NCBI GenBank assembly: GCA_024220505.1
Contig: JAKZZE010000002.1
Coordinates: forward strand, 2,232,001-2,296,000
Length of the DNA: 64,000 nucleotides
Direction of reading: 5' to 3'
Source of the DNA: Rhizopus arrhizus
Lineage: Eukaryota > Mucoromycota > Mucoromycetes > Mucorales > Rhizopodaceae
Below are positions 1 through 11,660 of this stretch, piece by piece. Both the position numbers and the translations under genes were made by a program. Positions within the stretch are counted from its first letter, which is position 1. Each line of letters starts with the position of its first letter. Under the pieces are notes generated by a model, which was not told the DNA's origin, did not search any database, and saw only the letters and a program-made list of their open reading frames with translations.

Positions 1-664
1 AGGAACAAGATTGAAGATGTAAATTTTTATATTTTGAAAACAATTGGACACAACCAAATATGAAACTGATTTTTTAGAATTGATTTTTTTTTTTTCACGC
101 TCTACCCTAGTATGTATAAGTAAGGTCATTATCCTAACTTTAGAACTCTGTATTACTTTTGCTTGATTAAAAGCTGCTTTATACCCATTATATAGTTATA
201 TATCATATGTATTCATCATAATAGCTTCAACTGATAAATCAAAATACACCAGTATACTCAAAATTTTCTATAATAAGTATAGTGCATGTTACTAGATGAA
301 TTGTTACAATAGAATCAACGGAAAAAAAGGTCAGCATTTAGGGATTAGCGGATGTTAAGTTTATTGTATAAGTTTCAGAAGCTTTAAATCGGTACAAGCT
401 AGACTTCTTTATTAAAAAAAATATTAAATTTAATTGAATTTAGATGAACAAGATTGTTTATACTCATGTTTAACTAAAAAGGAGTGGTATCAGATGAATA
501 AGACTATGTTTACATTCATTATAATCCTTTACAGATATCATCTATATTTTTGTTTTTCATCCGCGGTTCATAGATGTACATCTTTTAAATGGTAAAATAT
601 AGAAAGAATGAATCATTTTATTACATTTATGAATTACAATGGTTATATACGAATTTATATTAGT
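1..664. other. AT-rich intergenic DNA
   Basis: No open frame of useful length, no RNA gene and no repeat shared with the rest of the window was seen. It lies downstream of the minus-strand gene ending at 665 and may hold its 3' UTR. Confidence 0.6.
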
Positions 665-910
665 TTAATTGGGCATCTTTTCACCAGAACCTTGCTTTTC
701 TAAGTAAACTAAACCATCCTTTAATGGTTCTTTGTCTTCTAATTCTATACCAGAATAGTCAGGAAAGATATCAGAAGGAAGACCTTGAGTATTATAAGAA
801 GGGTGTTGGAAATCAACTGAAGAGCTGTCTGTAGCCGCTTGTTCCAAAGGAAGAGTTACAGCAATGCCAAATAAAGCGACCATCAATGCAGTGAATAATA
901 AACGAACCAT
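665..910 (-). CDS. small predicted secreted or membrane-anchored protein, unknown function
   Basis: This frame encodes 81 residues if it starts at the ATG at 910. That start puts a hydrophobic stretch (MVRLLFTALMVALFGIAV) at the extreme N-terminus, as in a signal peptide or signal anchor. The rest is acidic and Ser/Asp/Glu-rich, with little predicted structure and no cysteines. The frame stays open up to 1075, but the extra residues are Lys-rich and look like translated 5' UTR, so the later start is preferred. I do not recognise a family. It is divergent from the Sec7 gene at 1751 and could share its upstream region. Confidence 0.5.
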   Translation of the reverse strand: MVRLLFTALMVALFGIAVTLPLEQAATDSSSVDFQHPSYNTQGLPSDIFPDYSGIELEDKEPLKDGLVYLEKQGSGEKMPN

Positions 911-1750
911 TATGTGTATGATATAAAAAACACATGAAAGAACTGGGATGATATTTATACCTTTCAAAATGGATGTATGTTTTTCCCCTTCCTTTGTTTT
1001 CTTTTTTTTTTTAAACCACGATAAAGTAAATTTAGAAAATCCCAAAATAGACGAAATTATCTTTTTTATAGCCATTCACATGTTTATTTTTTTAAAAAAA
1101 AAAAGGGGGTATCAGGCAGCTTGCCTGAAGTACTATACATCTATCTTTCTTCTAAGTTTGTTTATACTTAATGTACATTACAAATACTATGCCTCTACTT
1201 CAATTGCTTTTTCTAGTATGTTATTGATGTAATGGAAAGAAGAAGTCCGGATCTAAATATCCCGTTTTTTGGTAAAACGGAAAAGAGAGGCTATGACGTG
1301 ATTCAGCTATAAATGCGTCAAGTTCAATTGTCAGTATTCCATAATTTGAAGTCATAGAAAAGAGGAGTGCAGAATCATCTTTTTTTCCCTTTAAACTTGA
1401 TGCTTTAATTTATTCTCCCCCCCCACTTAAAGCCAAATAGCAATGCTACTTTAATATGGAGCATAACAACCTCATTAGTACAAGTTAGTCAATTACTATC
1501 TAGCAATTGTTACTCGTATAGATTTAAATCATAATTAAGCTCCTTTGAATGAATTGATAGGATATTCATAAAGTTGATGTATTCTACAACCTGCTTTATC
1601 TGCAATTGTGTTTCTACTTCATCACATGCTGACTTTTAAAAATTAATATCTTCTTTTTCTCTCTCTCTTTTACTTTTTCTCCCTGAAGAGAGCATTCACC
1701 TAAATCGGACAAGCAGTGCCTTTTTTTTTTTTTTTTTTTCCCTCTTCATC
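911..1750. promoter_or_regulatory. divergent intergenic region
   Basis: This is the shared upstream region of the minus-strand small protein (start 910) and the plus-strand Sec7 gene (start 1751). It ends in a long pyrimidine tract (about 1651-1744), a common feature just before fungal start codons. No defined operator was recognised. Confidence 0.45.
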
Positions 1751-4700
1751 ATGACAACACAACCAGAAGCAGTTAATCTAGAAGAATCACCAGCTAAAAA
1801 TATTTTAAATGAAACAACGTTAAAATCTGAAGCAAGCTGGTTACAAATTATTCATGCAGAAATCATTGGTAAACAACTACAACGATTTAAAAAAAAGAAA
1901 TATTTTTAATAATTTTGGTATAGCTGTGACAAGCGCGATGCGTAAGAATGGAAGATGGTCTAGTATGAATACGAGTAACTTTCGAATGGGTACTTTAGGT
2001 GGTAGTATGGGCTTACGTACAGGAAGAAGAAACACAAAGGATTCAAGCTTGAAAGAGGTAACAAACAACTGTTTTTAAATAAAACAATACTAAATTAAAT
2101 CAATAAAAGAAAAAAGACCCGTTATTAGAAGGACTTGTTCGACTCAAACAGCATCTGGAAAGCATAAAAGGTAAGCAGATCAGATAATGAAAGATAACAA
2201 TAACAAACACCTAGCATTTTAGATGTAAAAGATATAGATGCTTTAGAATTAGTTCAACCCTTTCTTGAAGTGATTTGTTCTGGTAATACAACAGGCCCAG
2301 TAGCAGCCATTGCTCTGGGAAGCATTGAAAAGTTTTTAAGTTATGGTATTTTGGGTATAAAGAGTCCAAATATTGCGCATGCCATGAATACCTTGACATC
2401 AGCAACAAGTGGATGTAAATTTGTATCATCAGATGCTATCTCTGATGAAATTGTCTTGCTGCGTATGTTGCAAGTATTGGAGATGGCTTTGATCAATGAA
2501 TGTGGACAGGTGCTGAGCGATGAAGCAGTTTGTGAGATTATGGAGTCAGGGCTTAGTATATGCTGCCAGATGAGACTGAGTGGTAAAGAATATTTCTTTT
2601 TTTTAAATTAGATATAAGTGTAGAATTGACCGTTTTTTCTGTAGAAATGTTGAGAAAATCAGCAGAACATTCAATGATCAACATGATTATTGCTATCTTT
2701 GAAAGGTAAAATAAGACAAAATTCATAATTCATCCTCATTTCTTTTGCTAGATTGAAAAATTTGGAAGACGACTGGTCATTCATAGAGTCACCTTCAGAT
2801 ACAGCAGAAGAATTAGCAGAACAGATTCATATGAGCACACCAACAGTCACTACTGCCGCTTCATCACTTGATTCAGTTGAACAAAAAACAGATCAAAACA
2901 CAGAAGAATCTACAGTCGAAAAGACAGATTCATATACCATATCACCTATTTCTGAACCTGTAAGGTCACTCTCAGGTATACTCAAATAACCAAACCGTTG
3001 TCTTTCTTCATTCACTAAACTATCTGTGTATATATCAGTAAGCAATGTCATTCCAAAGCCATATGGAATACCTACCATTCGAGAACTTTTGCGAGTTTTA
3101 ATTTCACTACTCAATCCACATGAACTCAAGCACACAGACTCCATGCGTATCATGGCTCTAAAACTATTGAATATCGCATTTGAAGTGGGTGGGAGAAGCA
3201 TTGGTCGATTTGAAATATTGAGATCTCTCGTAACAGATGAATTTTGTAAATATGCCTTTCAATTAGCCAAGACACCTTCTGTTCCTTTACTTTCCTTGTC
3301 CCTCAGAGTGATTGCGACCGTATTTGATACACTAGGTGCGTTTTTGAAGTTACAGCAAGAACTCTTCTTGTCATTTTTGATTCAAAGACTCTCTGTTGCC
3401 ACGGATAACGTGGATATAGACGAAGATGGTAAAGTCAGTTTCTTGTCAACCAGAATCGAAACACTTGATACCGATACATCAAGAAGTGCCTCTCCCAACA
3501 TCTTGGCAAAATCTACAGAGAAAACAAAAAATTCAGTTGATCAAGCACCACTGACACCCGAGATACGTGGATTATTGCTAGAGTATTTATTACAATTTGT
3601 TCGTAGCGAGGGTTTTATGGTTGATTTGTGGTATAATTATGATTGTGATTTGTCATGTGGTGATCTTTTTGAAGAATTGGTGCAATTTTTATGCAGGGTA
3701 AATAAGGATCTATAAGAAAAGAAAAAGACTTATATTTTATATAGAACTCTTTCCCAGACCCACAAAGTTATTCAATTACCAATTATCATTCTCTTTGTTT
3801 GGATACAGTATGTATGTTCATCACACAAATGGCGGAACGAAATCTTAATAGAGTGAGTTTAATAAATGAAAGAGAGGAAGATAAGAAAATTAACTTACTA
3901 TTAGGATGGTGATGATTATGTTGTATGTGTAAGAAAAGAAAAAAAAAAAATCTGTCTTGCTATGTGGAAGAGTGCATTTTTTAACATAGTAAATAGGAAT
4001 CCAATGAGGTTCATGAATTGTTGGAACGCAAAAGACGAAAGAGACTTATTCTTGAGGGAGCAAAGAAATTCAACGAATCACCCAAAAAAAGCATTGCGTT
4101 TTTATTAGAAAATGAAATACTTTCATCTGATGATTTCAACACAAGCCTTTCCAATTTTTTAAGGTCAACGCAGCAGCTGGATAAGAAGATATTAGGTGAA
4201 TATCTTGGTAAACCAGAGAATCTTGAACTCGTACAAGTTTATATGCGTCAATTTGATTTCAAAGGCGTAAGTCATGTGTAAAAAAAAAAAAGACGAGATA
4301 CAAAATTATTTATTGGAATCAATAGAAAACTATTGATGAAGCACTGCGTATGGTGCTCGAAACATTTCGTTTACCAGGTGAATCACAACAGATTTTCCGT
4401 ATCACTGATACGTTTGCAGAAACATTTTTTGAAACCGGACCACCCGAGATTGAAAATGTGTTGGCAGCCCAAGTTTTGACGTACTCTATCATCATGCTCA
4501 ATACAGATCAGCACAACCCACAAGTAAGGCCTCAGTCACGTATGTCTGTGGATCAATACATTCGCAACTTGAGCGGTATGAATGATAAGGCCGACTTCTC
4601 TCGGGATTATCTGACAGCAATCTATCAGGCCATTCGACGAGATGAGATATTAATGCCAGAGGAACATGAAGGCCTTTTAGGATACAACTATGCTTGGAAG

Positions 4701-6027
4701 CAACTACAACATCGATCGAACCTTGTGGGTCAATTTGAATCGTGTCCTTCGTCAGTCTATGACCATGCCGTCTTTAAACAGGCCTGGCGACCTTTGATAG
4801 CAGCCATCACCTGCGCCTTTAACATGGCTCAGGATGACGATATCCTTGAGACAGCCATCACCGCTTTCCGTCATAGTGCAACGCTTGCCGCAAGGTTTGG
4901 ACTGCATGACGCATTTGATAGCATTGTGATCAATTTAGCCTTAGCCACCGGCTTACTAGAAATCTCGCCTTCTTCATCGTCTGTGCCTGATCCTATCGTG
5001 GATGTCGCAGGACAGAAATATGTGGTCAGTAAGCTCGCAGTCCAATTAGGTCGCAATTATAAAGGACAACTGGCTGCTGTCGTACTCTTTGCGATCGTCA
5101 CAAGTCATGGCGACTCACTTCGAAAGGGTTGGACCAAGGTGCTGAAGATCATTCGCAATTTGTTCTTGAGTTCGCTTTTACCCAATGCCATGTTACGAGT
5201 TGAGGACTTTTTGTCCAGAACAAGAGATATACCTCTCAAGCCAAAGACACCTAAACCCTCTAAGGATACCGCTCGTCGAGATGGGTCCCTGCTATCAACC
5301 TTATCTTCTTATTTACTCTCACCTTATTCGGGTGATGAAGCTTATAGCCGAGATCCAACAGAAGAAGAAGTGGAAATGGCCATGTGTGCCGTTGAATGCG
5401 TGTCGGCTTGTAAGCTGCAAGAGTTGTTTGCAGACGTTACTTCTTTTAGTTTAGAAACTCAAAAGTGTCTACTGACCGCGATTCGTGTAATTGGATATGA
5501 TATAGAAGAGATGAAAAAATCAACAATTACGATACCATACGATCCTGTCGCTGCCTTGTTTTTGGAATTCATGGTCACTATCACCGTACGAAATCCAGAG
5601 AGAATTGAGGAATTATGGTAAAATTTATAACCACTAGCTTTTTTGCAGTTGTCTGACTCTAAACAGGTCTCTTGCCGCTGATTATGTACTTGGCATCTTG
5701 AGTTTTGCAGAAAAACAAAGTGTGTTGGTTATCGAACGTACTGTTGTTGGACTGTTGAGATTATGTATATGCGCTGCCACTAGAAATGTACTCTTGAATG
5801 AAATTCTAGAATGTCTTACCATCTTGCGTGATTTCCCACCAAGTGTTACTCAAGCTGTAGCAGAACAAATCATGGCTGGTGTTACTAACTTATCCTCTGT
5901 TCAATCAGAACATCGAAAGTAAGTTTTTTCTATATAAATCATCCATTTTCTCATTGTTATATTTAGTGATCCAGAGTTTTGCAAGTTAATTTTAGAATTA
6001 AAAAACATCACACCAGAAAATATGTAA
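1751..6027 (+). CDS. Gea/GBF1-type ARF guanine-nucleotide exchange factor (Sec7 domain)
   Basis: It catalyses GDP/GTP exchange on ARF GTPases at the Golgi to start COPI coat assembly. Thirteen exons are inferred: 1751-1868, 1924-2057, 2110-2170, 2223-2582, 2612-2705, 2752-2975, 3039-3697, 3745-3852, 3905-3928, 3997-4266, 4326-5617, 5667-5918 and 5967-6027, giving 1218 residues in frame. The N-terminal DCB/HUS regions match GBF1 strongly (NTTGPVAAIALGSIEKFLSY; YGIPTIRELLRVLISLLNPH). The Sec7 domain (about residues 600-790) holds the catalytic glutamate in FRLPGE (about E703) and YSIIMLNTDQHNP. An HDS1-like region follows. The 24-nt exon 9 and the noncanonical-looking GTATAC donor of exon 6 are the least certain joins. 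The protein stops soon after the helix IERTVVGLLRLC, so the C-terminal HDS2/HDS3 part of yeast Gea (about 1400-1460 residues) or human GBF1 (about 1860) is absent. Confidence 0.92.
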
Positions 6028-6085
6028 AAAATAAAGCACAATATTTATTATTATTACAAGGATTAAGCTACTACTATTTCTATAA

Positions 6086-7951
6086 TTAAAATAATTGACT
6101 AAGAGTGGTGATCAATCCAGTTACTAAAATGACAGGAACAATAGATGCTGACAAGTTGTTTGAATCACTTGAACTGGTTGCAGTAGATGATTTACCAGAA
6201 CTGCTGCTACCGCTGGAGTTGCCGCTGGAGTTAGTTCCTGATGATGTAGTTGATTTAGGAACAGCGACACTCTTGAGTTGACAATCAGCAGTTGTACAGA
6301 GACAAGTGTTACCGATAGGATCCCACCAAGTAGTACTAACAAAGAATCAGTTTAAATTCCAAGTTTTTTTTTTAAAAAAAAAACTTACTCGCAAGTCTCA
6401 GGAATAGGATAACGATAACCTGAGGTACCGTTTTGGACACTAGAGCCAGGTGTAGGGTTACTTAAAGTAGGGGCAGTGCTAGGACAATTGAAACAGGTCT
6501 TTGTACTAGTCGTACCAAAGTTACAGCTATTGACCAAATTATCATCAATGACACCGTTATGGTCATCGTCGAGACCGTTACAGATCTCCTTGCTGATCAC
6601 AGGTTGTTTACATTGCATGTAATCTTGAGAACCAAGTTCTGATGCCTTGACGGGGTTTTTCATCCACTGTAATAACTGTTGGTTGGTAACGAACCAAACA
6701 TCGGGTTTTGCGGCAATGGACTGAATGAAGCTAATGACACCATTGTACATGTCTTTAGGATCAGCAAGACCAGGATAAGTAGTCAAGTGAGCTATAGAAA
6801 AGAGGGGATTAGTAAAGAAAGGCTGGGTGGCATACAATCATACTTTACTTGGGTGAACGTAGATACCGAATGGTTGACGGTTTCCATTATAGTGTTTCTC
6901 AAAAGCAGCATTGCTCCCTAAAAAAGAACGATTAAAGAATTGTACGGTAACATAATAAACTTACATTGTGTGACATCAGAGGGAGTACCGGCAAGGTAGA
7001 CATCCATCAATTGAGGAACACTGGCGTTATCCAAAACAGAGTACATGGGGATTTCCCAAAGACCTGGTAATTTAACTTGACCAGCAGCACAAATACCAGT
7101 CCAGCAATCATTGGCCATACCATTGTCAAGTGTATAAGGCCAATAAGCATCGTCAGTGACTGCACTTGAACTTGAATCATACAAAAAGCCTTGTTCGCTC
7201 AAGATATTCAATGTATCCTTGGTATAATTCAAAAAGGGAGCACGGAATCCTTGAATCTTTTGGTTAGGAATACCACCATATGCATTGAGCATAGATTTTG
7301 TAGAAGAGATTTCTTGAGAAGAAGGTGTGCCTACATGAGAGAAAGTATGACTACACAATAAGTTAGAGGTTTGTATATGTGAAAGTGAGAGGTGGACTTA
7401 CTCTGCGATTTCGTTACCAGCTGCATACCACTGCTGTACCAATGAAAAATCAGTATATTCCATTGAAACAAACCTATGCAAATGTTAAATTTAGTAATTG
7501 ACATCCAAAAATAGAATTTTTCCACTTTATTTTTGTATTTACCAGGTACCGTGACCGGGACAACCGTTAGGATTACTATTTACAGAGTCAATACAATAAG
7601 CTCTTTTAAAAAAGAATTCTTACGTAACATTCACCATGGATGCAGCGGTATTAAACAATGAGGCTTGAATAGAATCATCATATGTTACTGTTACAAACTA
7701 AATAGAATGTTGTCAATTTATGATAATTGAATGAATATATGTTTTACTTGAGGTGTATCCTTAGGAGAAAGACCACCAGGTGGAGATTGAGAAGCACACA
7801 AACAATTGTTTGCGATTTTACATGTATTGGGATCACAAGAATATGTACTGGATGATCCAGTATTAGCAGTTGGAACAGTAGCTCCTTCTTGAGCAATAGC
7901 AGAGCTGATGAATGCTAAAGTGATACTTGCAATAATAGACAGGGATTTCAT
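6086..7951 (-). CDS. chitin deacetylase-like, GPI-anchored polysaccharide deacetylase (CE4)
   Basis: It probably deacetylates chitin to chitosan at the cell wall. Exons (complement): 7748-7951, 7624-7697, 7543-7575, 7402-7473, 6965-7350, 6849-6917, 6389-6791 and 6086-6335, giving 496 residues. A signal peptide (MKSLSIIASITLAFISSAIA) is followed by a Cys-rich segment (CDPNTCKIANNCLC). The NodB domain has DTPQFVTVTYDDS (motif 1, Asp-Asp), IADHTFSH (metal-binding H-x3-H), RAPFLNY (motif 3) and a late FGIYVHPTH. After it comes ICNGLDDDHNGVIDD, an Asp/Asn-rich loop like MopE calcium-binding repeats, then a Cys-rich piece, a Ser/Thr-rich linker and a hydrophobic C-terminus typical of GPI attachment. 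The stop lies 58 bp from the stop of the convergent Sec7 gene. Confidence 0.93.
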
Positions 7952-7971
7952 GATTAAATAAAAATTAAAAG

Positions 7972-8002
<31 letters not shown>

Positions 8003-9331
8003 TAAATCTAGAAGGCATTAAATATATCTCTCGCTTAGTAGCACACAACAAATTTGATTCGGGAAAAGATGTTTCGAGTAAGACAAGAAAAAAGAGGCGA
8101 AAAAAAAAAAACATTTTCTCCTTAATTAGGTTTGTGGCTCCTTTCCTGTTTCCTTTTTCATTCAATGTTGTTCTTTTCTTTGGTAAATATCTATGAAAGA
8201 AGAAAGAAAGAAAAAAAAATAGAAAGAGAATGAAATGCCACTCTTTTTTTTTTTTTTAGTTTCACCTTTGCTGCTCTGTTTTTTAATTTTTTATTTTTAT
8301 TTTGTCTGACATTTCGTATCACTTTGTTCCTTTAAATTCATCAACAATAGAGGGAAAAAAAAAAAACAGTGTACAATGCTTTAAAGCCAATTTATTTCTT
8401 AAAGACTCTCATGACTAATTTGAACAGTGAACTTTGTTTATTCTTTCAGCCATTGAAACCAGAAAAAGTCTCTTTTGTTTAAGAGATATGTCTACGATTA
8501 TATTTTTAAAAGCAAGAGGTGACAAGCGGAGTTGTGTCGTACCGAGGCAAATTGATTTCACTTCATTTGCTTTAAACATTCTAAAAAAAAGTGGGCCTTC
8601 CTTCTTTCTCATCATCACAGGACCTGTTTCTAAGCCCTGTGCATGTTATGTTTGTATTGAGGTCTTCTCTTATTTTTATTAAAGATTAAGTTTACATATT
8701 CTTGATGCTGTTTTCGCAATGAAAAAGATAGATGGCAACTTAAAACATGATTTTCAACTGCGGGTGTCCTTGTTCTTTAGTAAATAAGAGAAATTAAAAG
8801 GCATTTATAATAGTAAACAGTATGAAAGACGAATACGATCATGAGTATCTTGTCTTTTTCTTGTTTGCAGCCCATTTTACCCAGCCTTAGTGTGCGTGTA
8901 ACATGAAGATTAGCATCAACAATTTGTCCTGTATTCAACTTTTAATAAACTATTTATCGTGACAATTAAAGAGTTTCACACAAGTGTTTAATATAAAAAA
9001 AACATTAGTAGAGATATCAAAAGCATTTTCTTTATCAGCACATTCTCACCTTAATAACTTGATTTAAGGACTATAGAGAGCTTTAGAATCATAGTTTTCT
9101 TTACAACCACTTATTGACACTCTTCCTTTCCTAATCAAGATTGAATTAATTCGATTGAATGTAACAAGACTTTTTTTTGATCTCTTAATGTATACAGCAT
9201 ATAAAGACTTTTTAAGAAATTTCGTAGGTTAAGTGCTTCATGCTTTGATCATTTCATTCTCCGTAGTGGTCTTCAAAAACGAATTGAATAAAAGAGAATG
9301 CTGTTATAAATTTCTTTTTTTTTTTTTTGAA
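7952..9331. other. intergenic region between divergent genes
   Basis: This is the upstream DNA of the chitin deacetylase (minus) and the TMEM42-like gene (plus). It holds several A or T homopolymers, including about 25 As at 7974-7998 close to the deacetylase start. Short open frames at 8415-8682 on both strands have no recognisable content. Confidence 0.5.
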
Positions 9332-9855
9332 ATGTCAAACAAAGCATCATTTATTTTCTTTGCCATCACTTCTGGTTTATTTGCAGCTTTATCTTCTGTT
9401 TTTGCAAAACTTTTTTCTGATGAAAAGACAAGGTTACTTCACTCTTATATTATCTCTCAACTGAACTTTATACCTGAAGAAGTAAGTGAACAAAGAAAAA
9501 AAAAAGAAACACGAAATAGTTTATTAAAAAAAATACAGGCAACATTATTAGCTACTCGAATTACATTTTTCTTATTTACGTTCATATGTAACTCAGTCAT
9601 GTGGACAATGTTTACAAAAGCTCTGAATGCAGCCTCATCTTCAGTGCAAGTATCTATTGTTAATGGAGCAGCCAACTTTAGTGCTTCTGTAAGAAAGCGT
9701 TCAATGTTTATGCACAAACTAATTATTTTCTATAGGCGATTTTGGGTTATTTGGTATTTAATGAACCTTTAACAACACGATGGTGGATAGGTGCATGTTT
9801 TATACTTGTGGGCACTATTTTATTATCTCAATCACAAAAAGAAAAGAAGGAATAA
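9332..9855 (+). CDS. TMEM42-like (EamA/DMT superfamily) small membrane protein
   Basis: Three exons are inferred, with introns at about 9481-9539 (GTAAGT...ACAG) and 9689-9735 (GTAAGA...ATAG). The product is about 138 residues with roughly four transmembrane helices: AITSGLFAALSSVFAKL, LLATRITFFLFTFICNSVMW, an Ala/Ser-rich third helix and AILGYLVFNEPLTTRWWIG leading into the last. The NSVMW and AILGYLVFNEP motifs resemble TMEM42 family proteins, half-size relatives of drug/metabolite transporters. The protein ends in a Lys/Glu-rich cytosolic tail. Its substrate and cell location are unknown. The stop is only 19 bp from the stop of the convergent serine dehydratase gene. Confidence 0.8.
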
Positions 9856-9874
9856 AGACAACACAAAAAATGAT

Positions 9875-11660
9875 CTAACACAGCGGCACATTGACTGCCA
9901 ATCCTCCTTGACTCGTTTCTTTGTATTTAGACATCATATCATGACCTGTTTGACGCATTGTTTCAATGACTTGATCGAGGGAGACACGATGATCACCCTC
10001 ACCATTAAGCGCCAATTGAGCTGCAGCGATCGCTTTGACAGCAGCCAATGCGTTTCTTTCAATACAAGGTACTTGAACAAGGCCACCAATCGGGTCACAT
10101 GTTAAACCCAAGTTGTGTTCCATACCAATCTCTGCCGCATTCTCTACCTGATCCACCGTTCCACCCATCACAGCCGTGAAACCTGCCGCGGCCATCGAAC
10201 AGGCAACACCCACTTCACCTTGACACCCAACCTCAGCTGCAGAGATACTAGCACCACGTTTAAACAACATACCAATAGCAGAAGTTGTGAGCAAGAACTC
10301 CATCACATCTCTTTCTGGGTTTTCAGAAATGAATTCAAGGTAATACTTGAGTACAGCAGGAATAGTACCTGCTGCACCATTGGTGGGTGCAGTGACCACA
10401 CGACCACCACAGGCATTTTCTTCATTGACAGCAATAGCATACACCGAGAGATAATCAAGAGCAGGCAAGACAAATCTCTTTCGAGGTCTCTTGGGCAAAA
10501 AGCTGAGAGAGAGTGGATATTGAGAATTAGCAGTGTCAGTGAGTTGTGATCCATCAGCAGAGATACGATTGTTTTGATATCCAGTTGTAGTAGTATTCAT
10601 AGGCGTACCATACAAACCCTTCAAGAGCTTACTGTACAGTCTTGGTGCACGACGTCTGACCTTGAGAGGACCAGGAAGATGATCATCGGGAGATGCCATG
10701 ACGCCATTACGAATACTGTCATCCATCGTATTCCAGATCCTCAACAGTTTTTCCCTGATTGCTTCAGGTGTACTCCATTTTAATTCATTTTCAAATACCA
10801 CTTGAGCAATCGTCATATTTTCTCTTTTACAGACTTGTAATAGTTCTTCTGAGTTTCTAAAAGGTAAAGAGACAACAGCGACATCTTGCTCACGACGTTC
10901 TGCGACAACACTCTTTTTTTCTGTTGTTTGTTTATAATACACATTCTCACCATGATCTAGCTGAGTTTCTTCATTCACAACAAAGCCACCGCCAATAGAA
11001 AAATATTCGTTGGTTGCGATCATGTTCATCTTTTCATCAAAAGCACAAAATCGAAGACCGTTTGGATGTTGAGGTAATGTCTTGAAGTAGTTGAAGACCA
11101 TACTTTTATCGTAATCAAATGTGATTCTGTGTGTTCCATCTAGACGAATGGACTTGTTTATCTTTATATCTTTCACCCTTGACTGAATCGTACTTGTCTC
11201 TACACAATCAGGAGATTCACCCTCAACCCCCATCAAAATAGCCTCTGGTGTTCCATGACCATCACCTGTCAGTGCAAGGGAGCCAAATAAATCTATTTTT
11301 ATCAATCAACTTTTTTTCTTTCCGCGGTCAAGAGAGAATTGCTTTACCTATTCTTAATGAAGATACTTTATCCAACACTTTATGTTCTTTCAGGTCATTA
11401 ATGAAAATTTTTGCTGCTCTCATGGGGCCTACTGTATGAGAGGATGATGGGCCTACACCAATAGAGAAAAGATCAAAGGTAGAGACAACAGCATGATGAT
11501 CTTTGGGCATAGGATTTGTATTGTTATTTTCTTCTATTTCTGCTGTAGTTGTGCTTGACATGTGTTTAAATTGAAAGGGTATCATTCTCTTATTCTGTGC
11601 TTTTACAGAATTGAATACATGCTGTCCAAGTTGTGCTCTTCCTCTAAGAACACGAAACAT
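9875..11660 (-). CDS. L-serine dehydratase (L-serine ammonia-lyase), bacterial-type iron-sulfur enzyme
   Basis: It converts L-serine to pyruvate and ammonia using a 4Fe-4S cluster. Two exons (complement 11348-11660 and 9875-11292) join in phase to give 576 residues. The beta domain has [19 protein letters not shown] and [14 protein letters not shown], and the alpha domain has [19 protein letters not shown]. Three cysteines in [17 protein letters not shown] and VPCIERN match the SdaA/SdaB cluster ligands. It is a single chain of the E. coli type, unlike the PLP-dependent serine dehydratases (Cha1 type) usual in ascomycetes. About 55 extra N-terminal residues, basic and Ser/Gln-rich ([16 protein letters not shown]), look like a mitochondrial presequence. 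Antisense open frames inside the gene were treated as shadows. Confidence 0.95.

Noticed and set aside
948..1232. 94-residue plus-strand frame opposite the small secreted gene
   Set aside because: Low-complexity Phe/Ile-rich translation of AT-rich DNA, antisense to the leader of the minus-strand gene.
9791..10783. Several plus-strand frames
   Set aside because: They are antisense to the well-supported serine dehydratase exon and show no family features.
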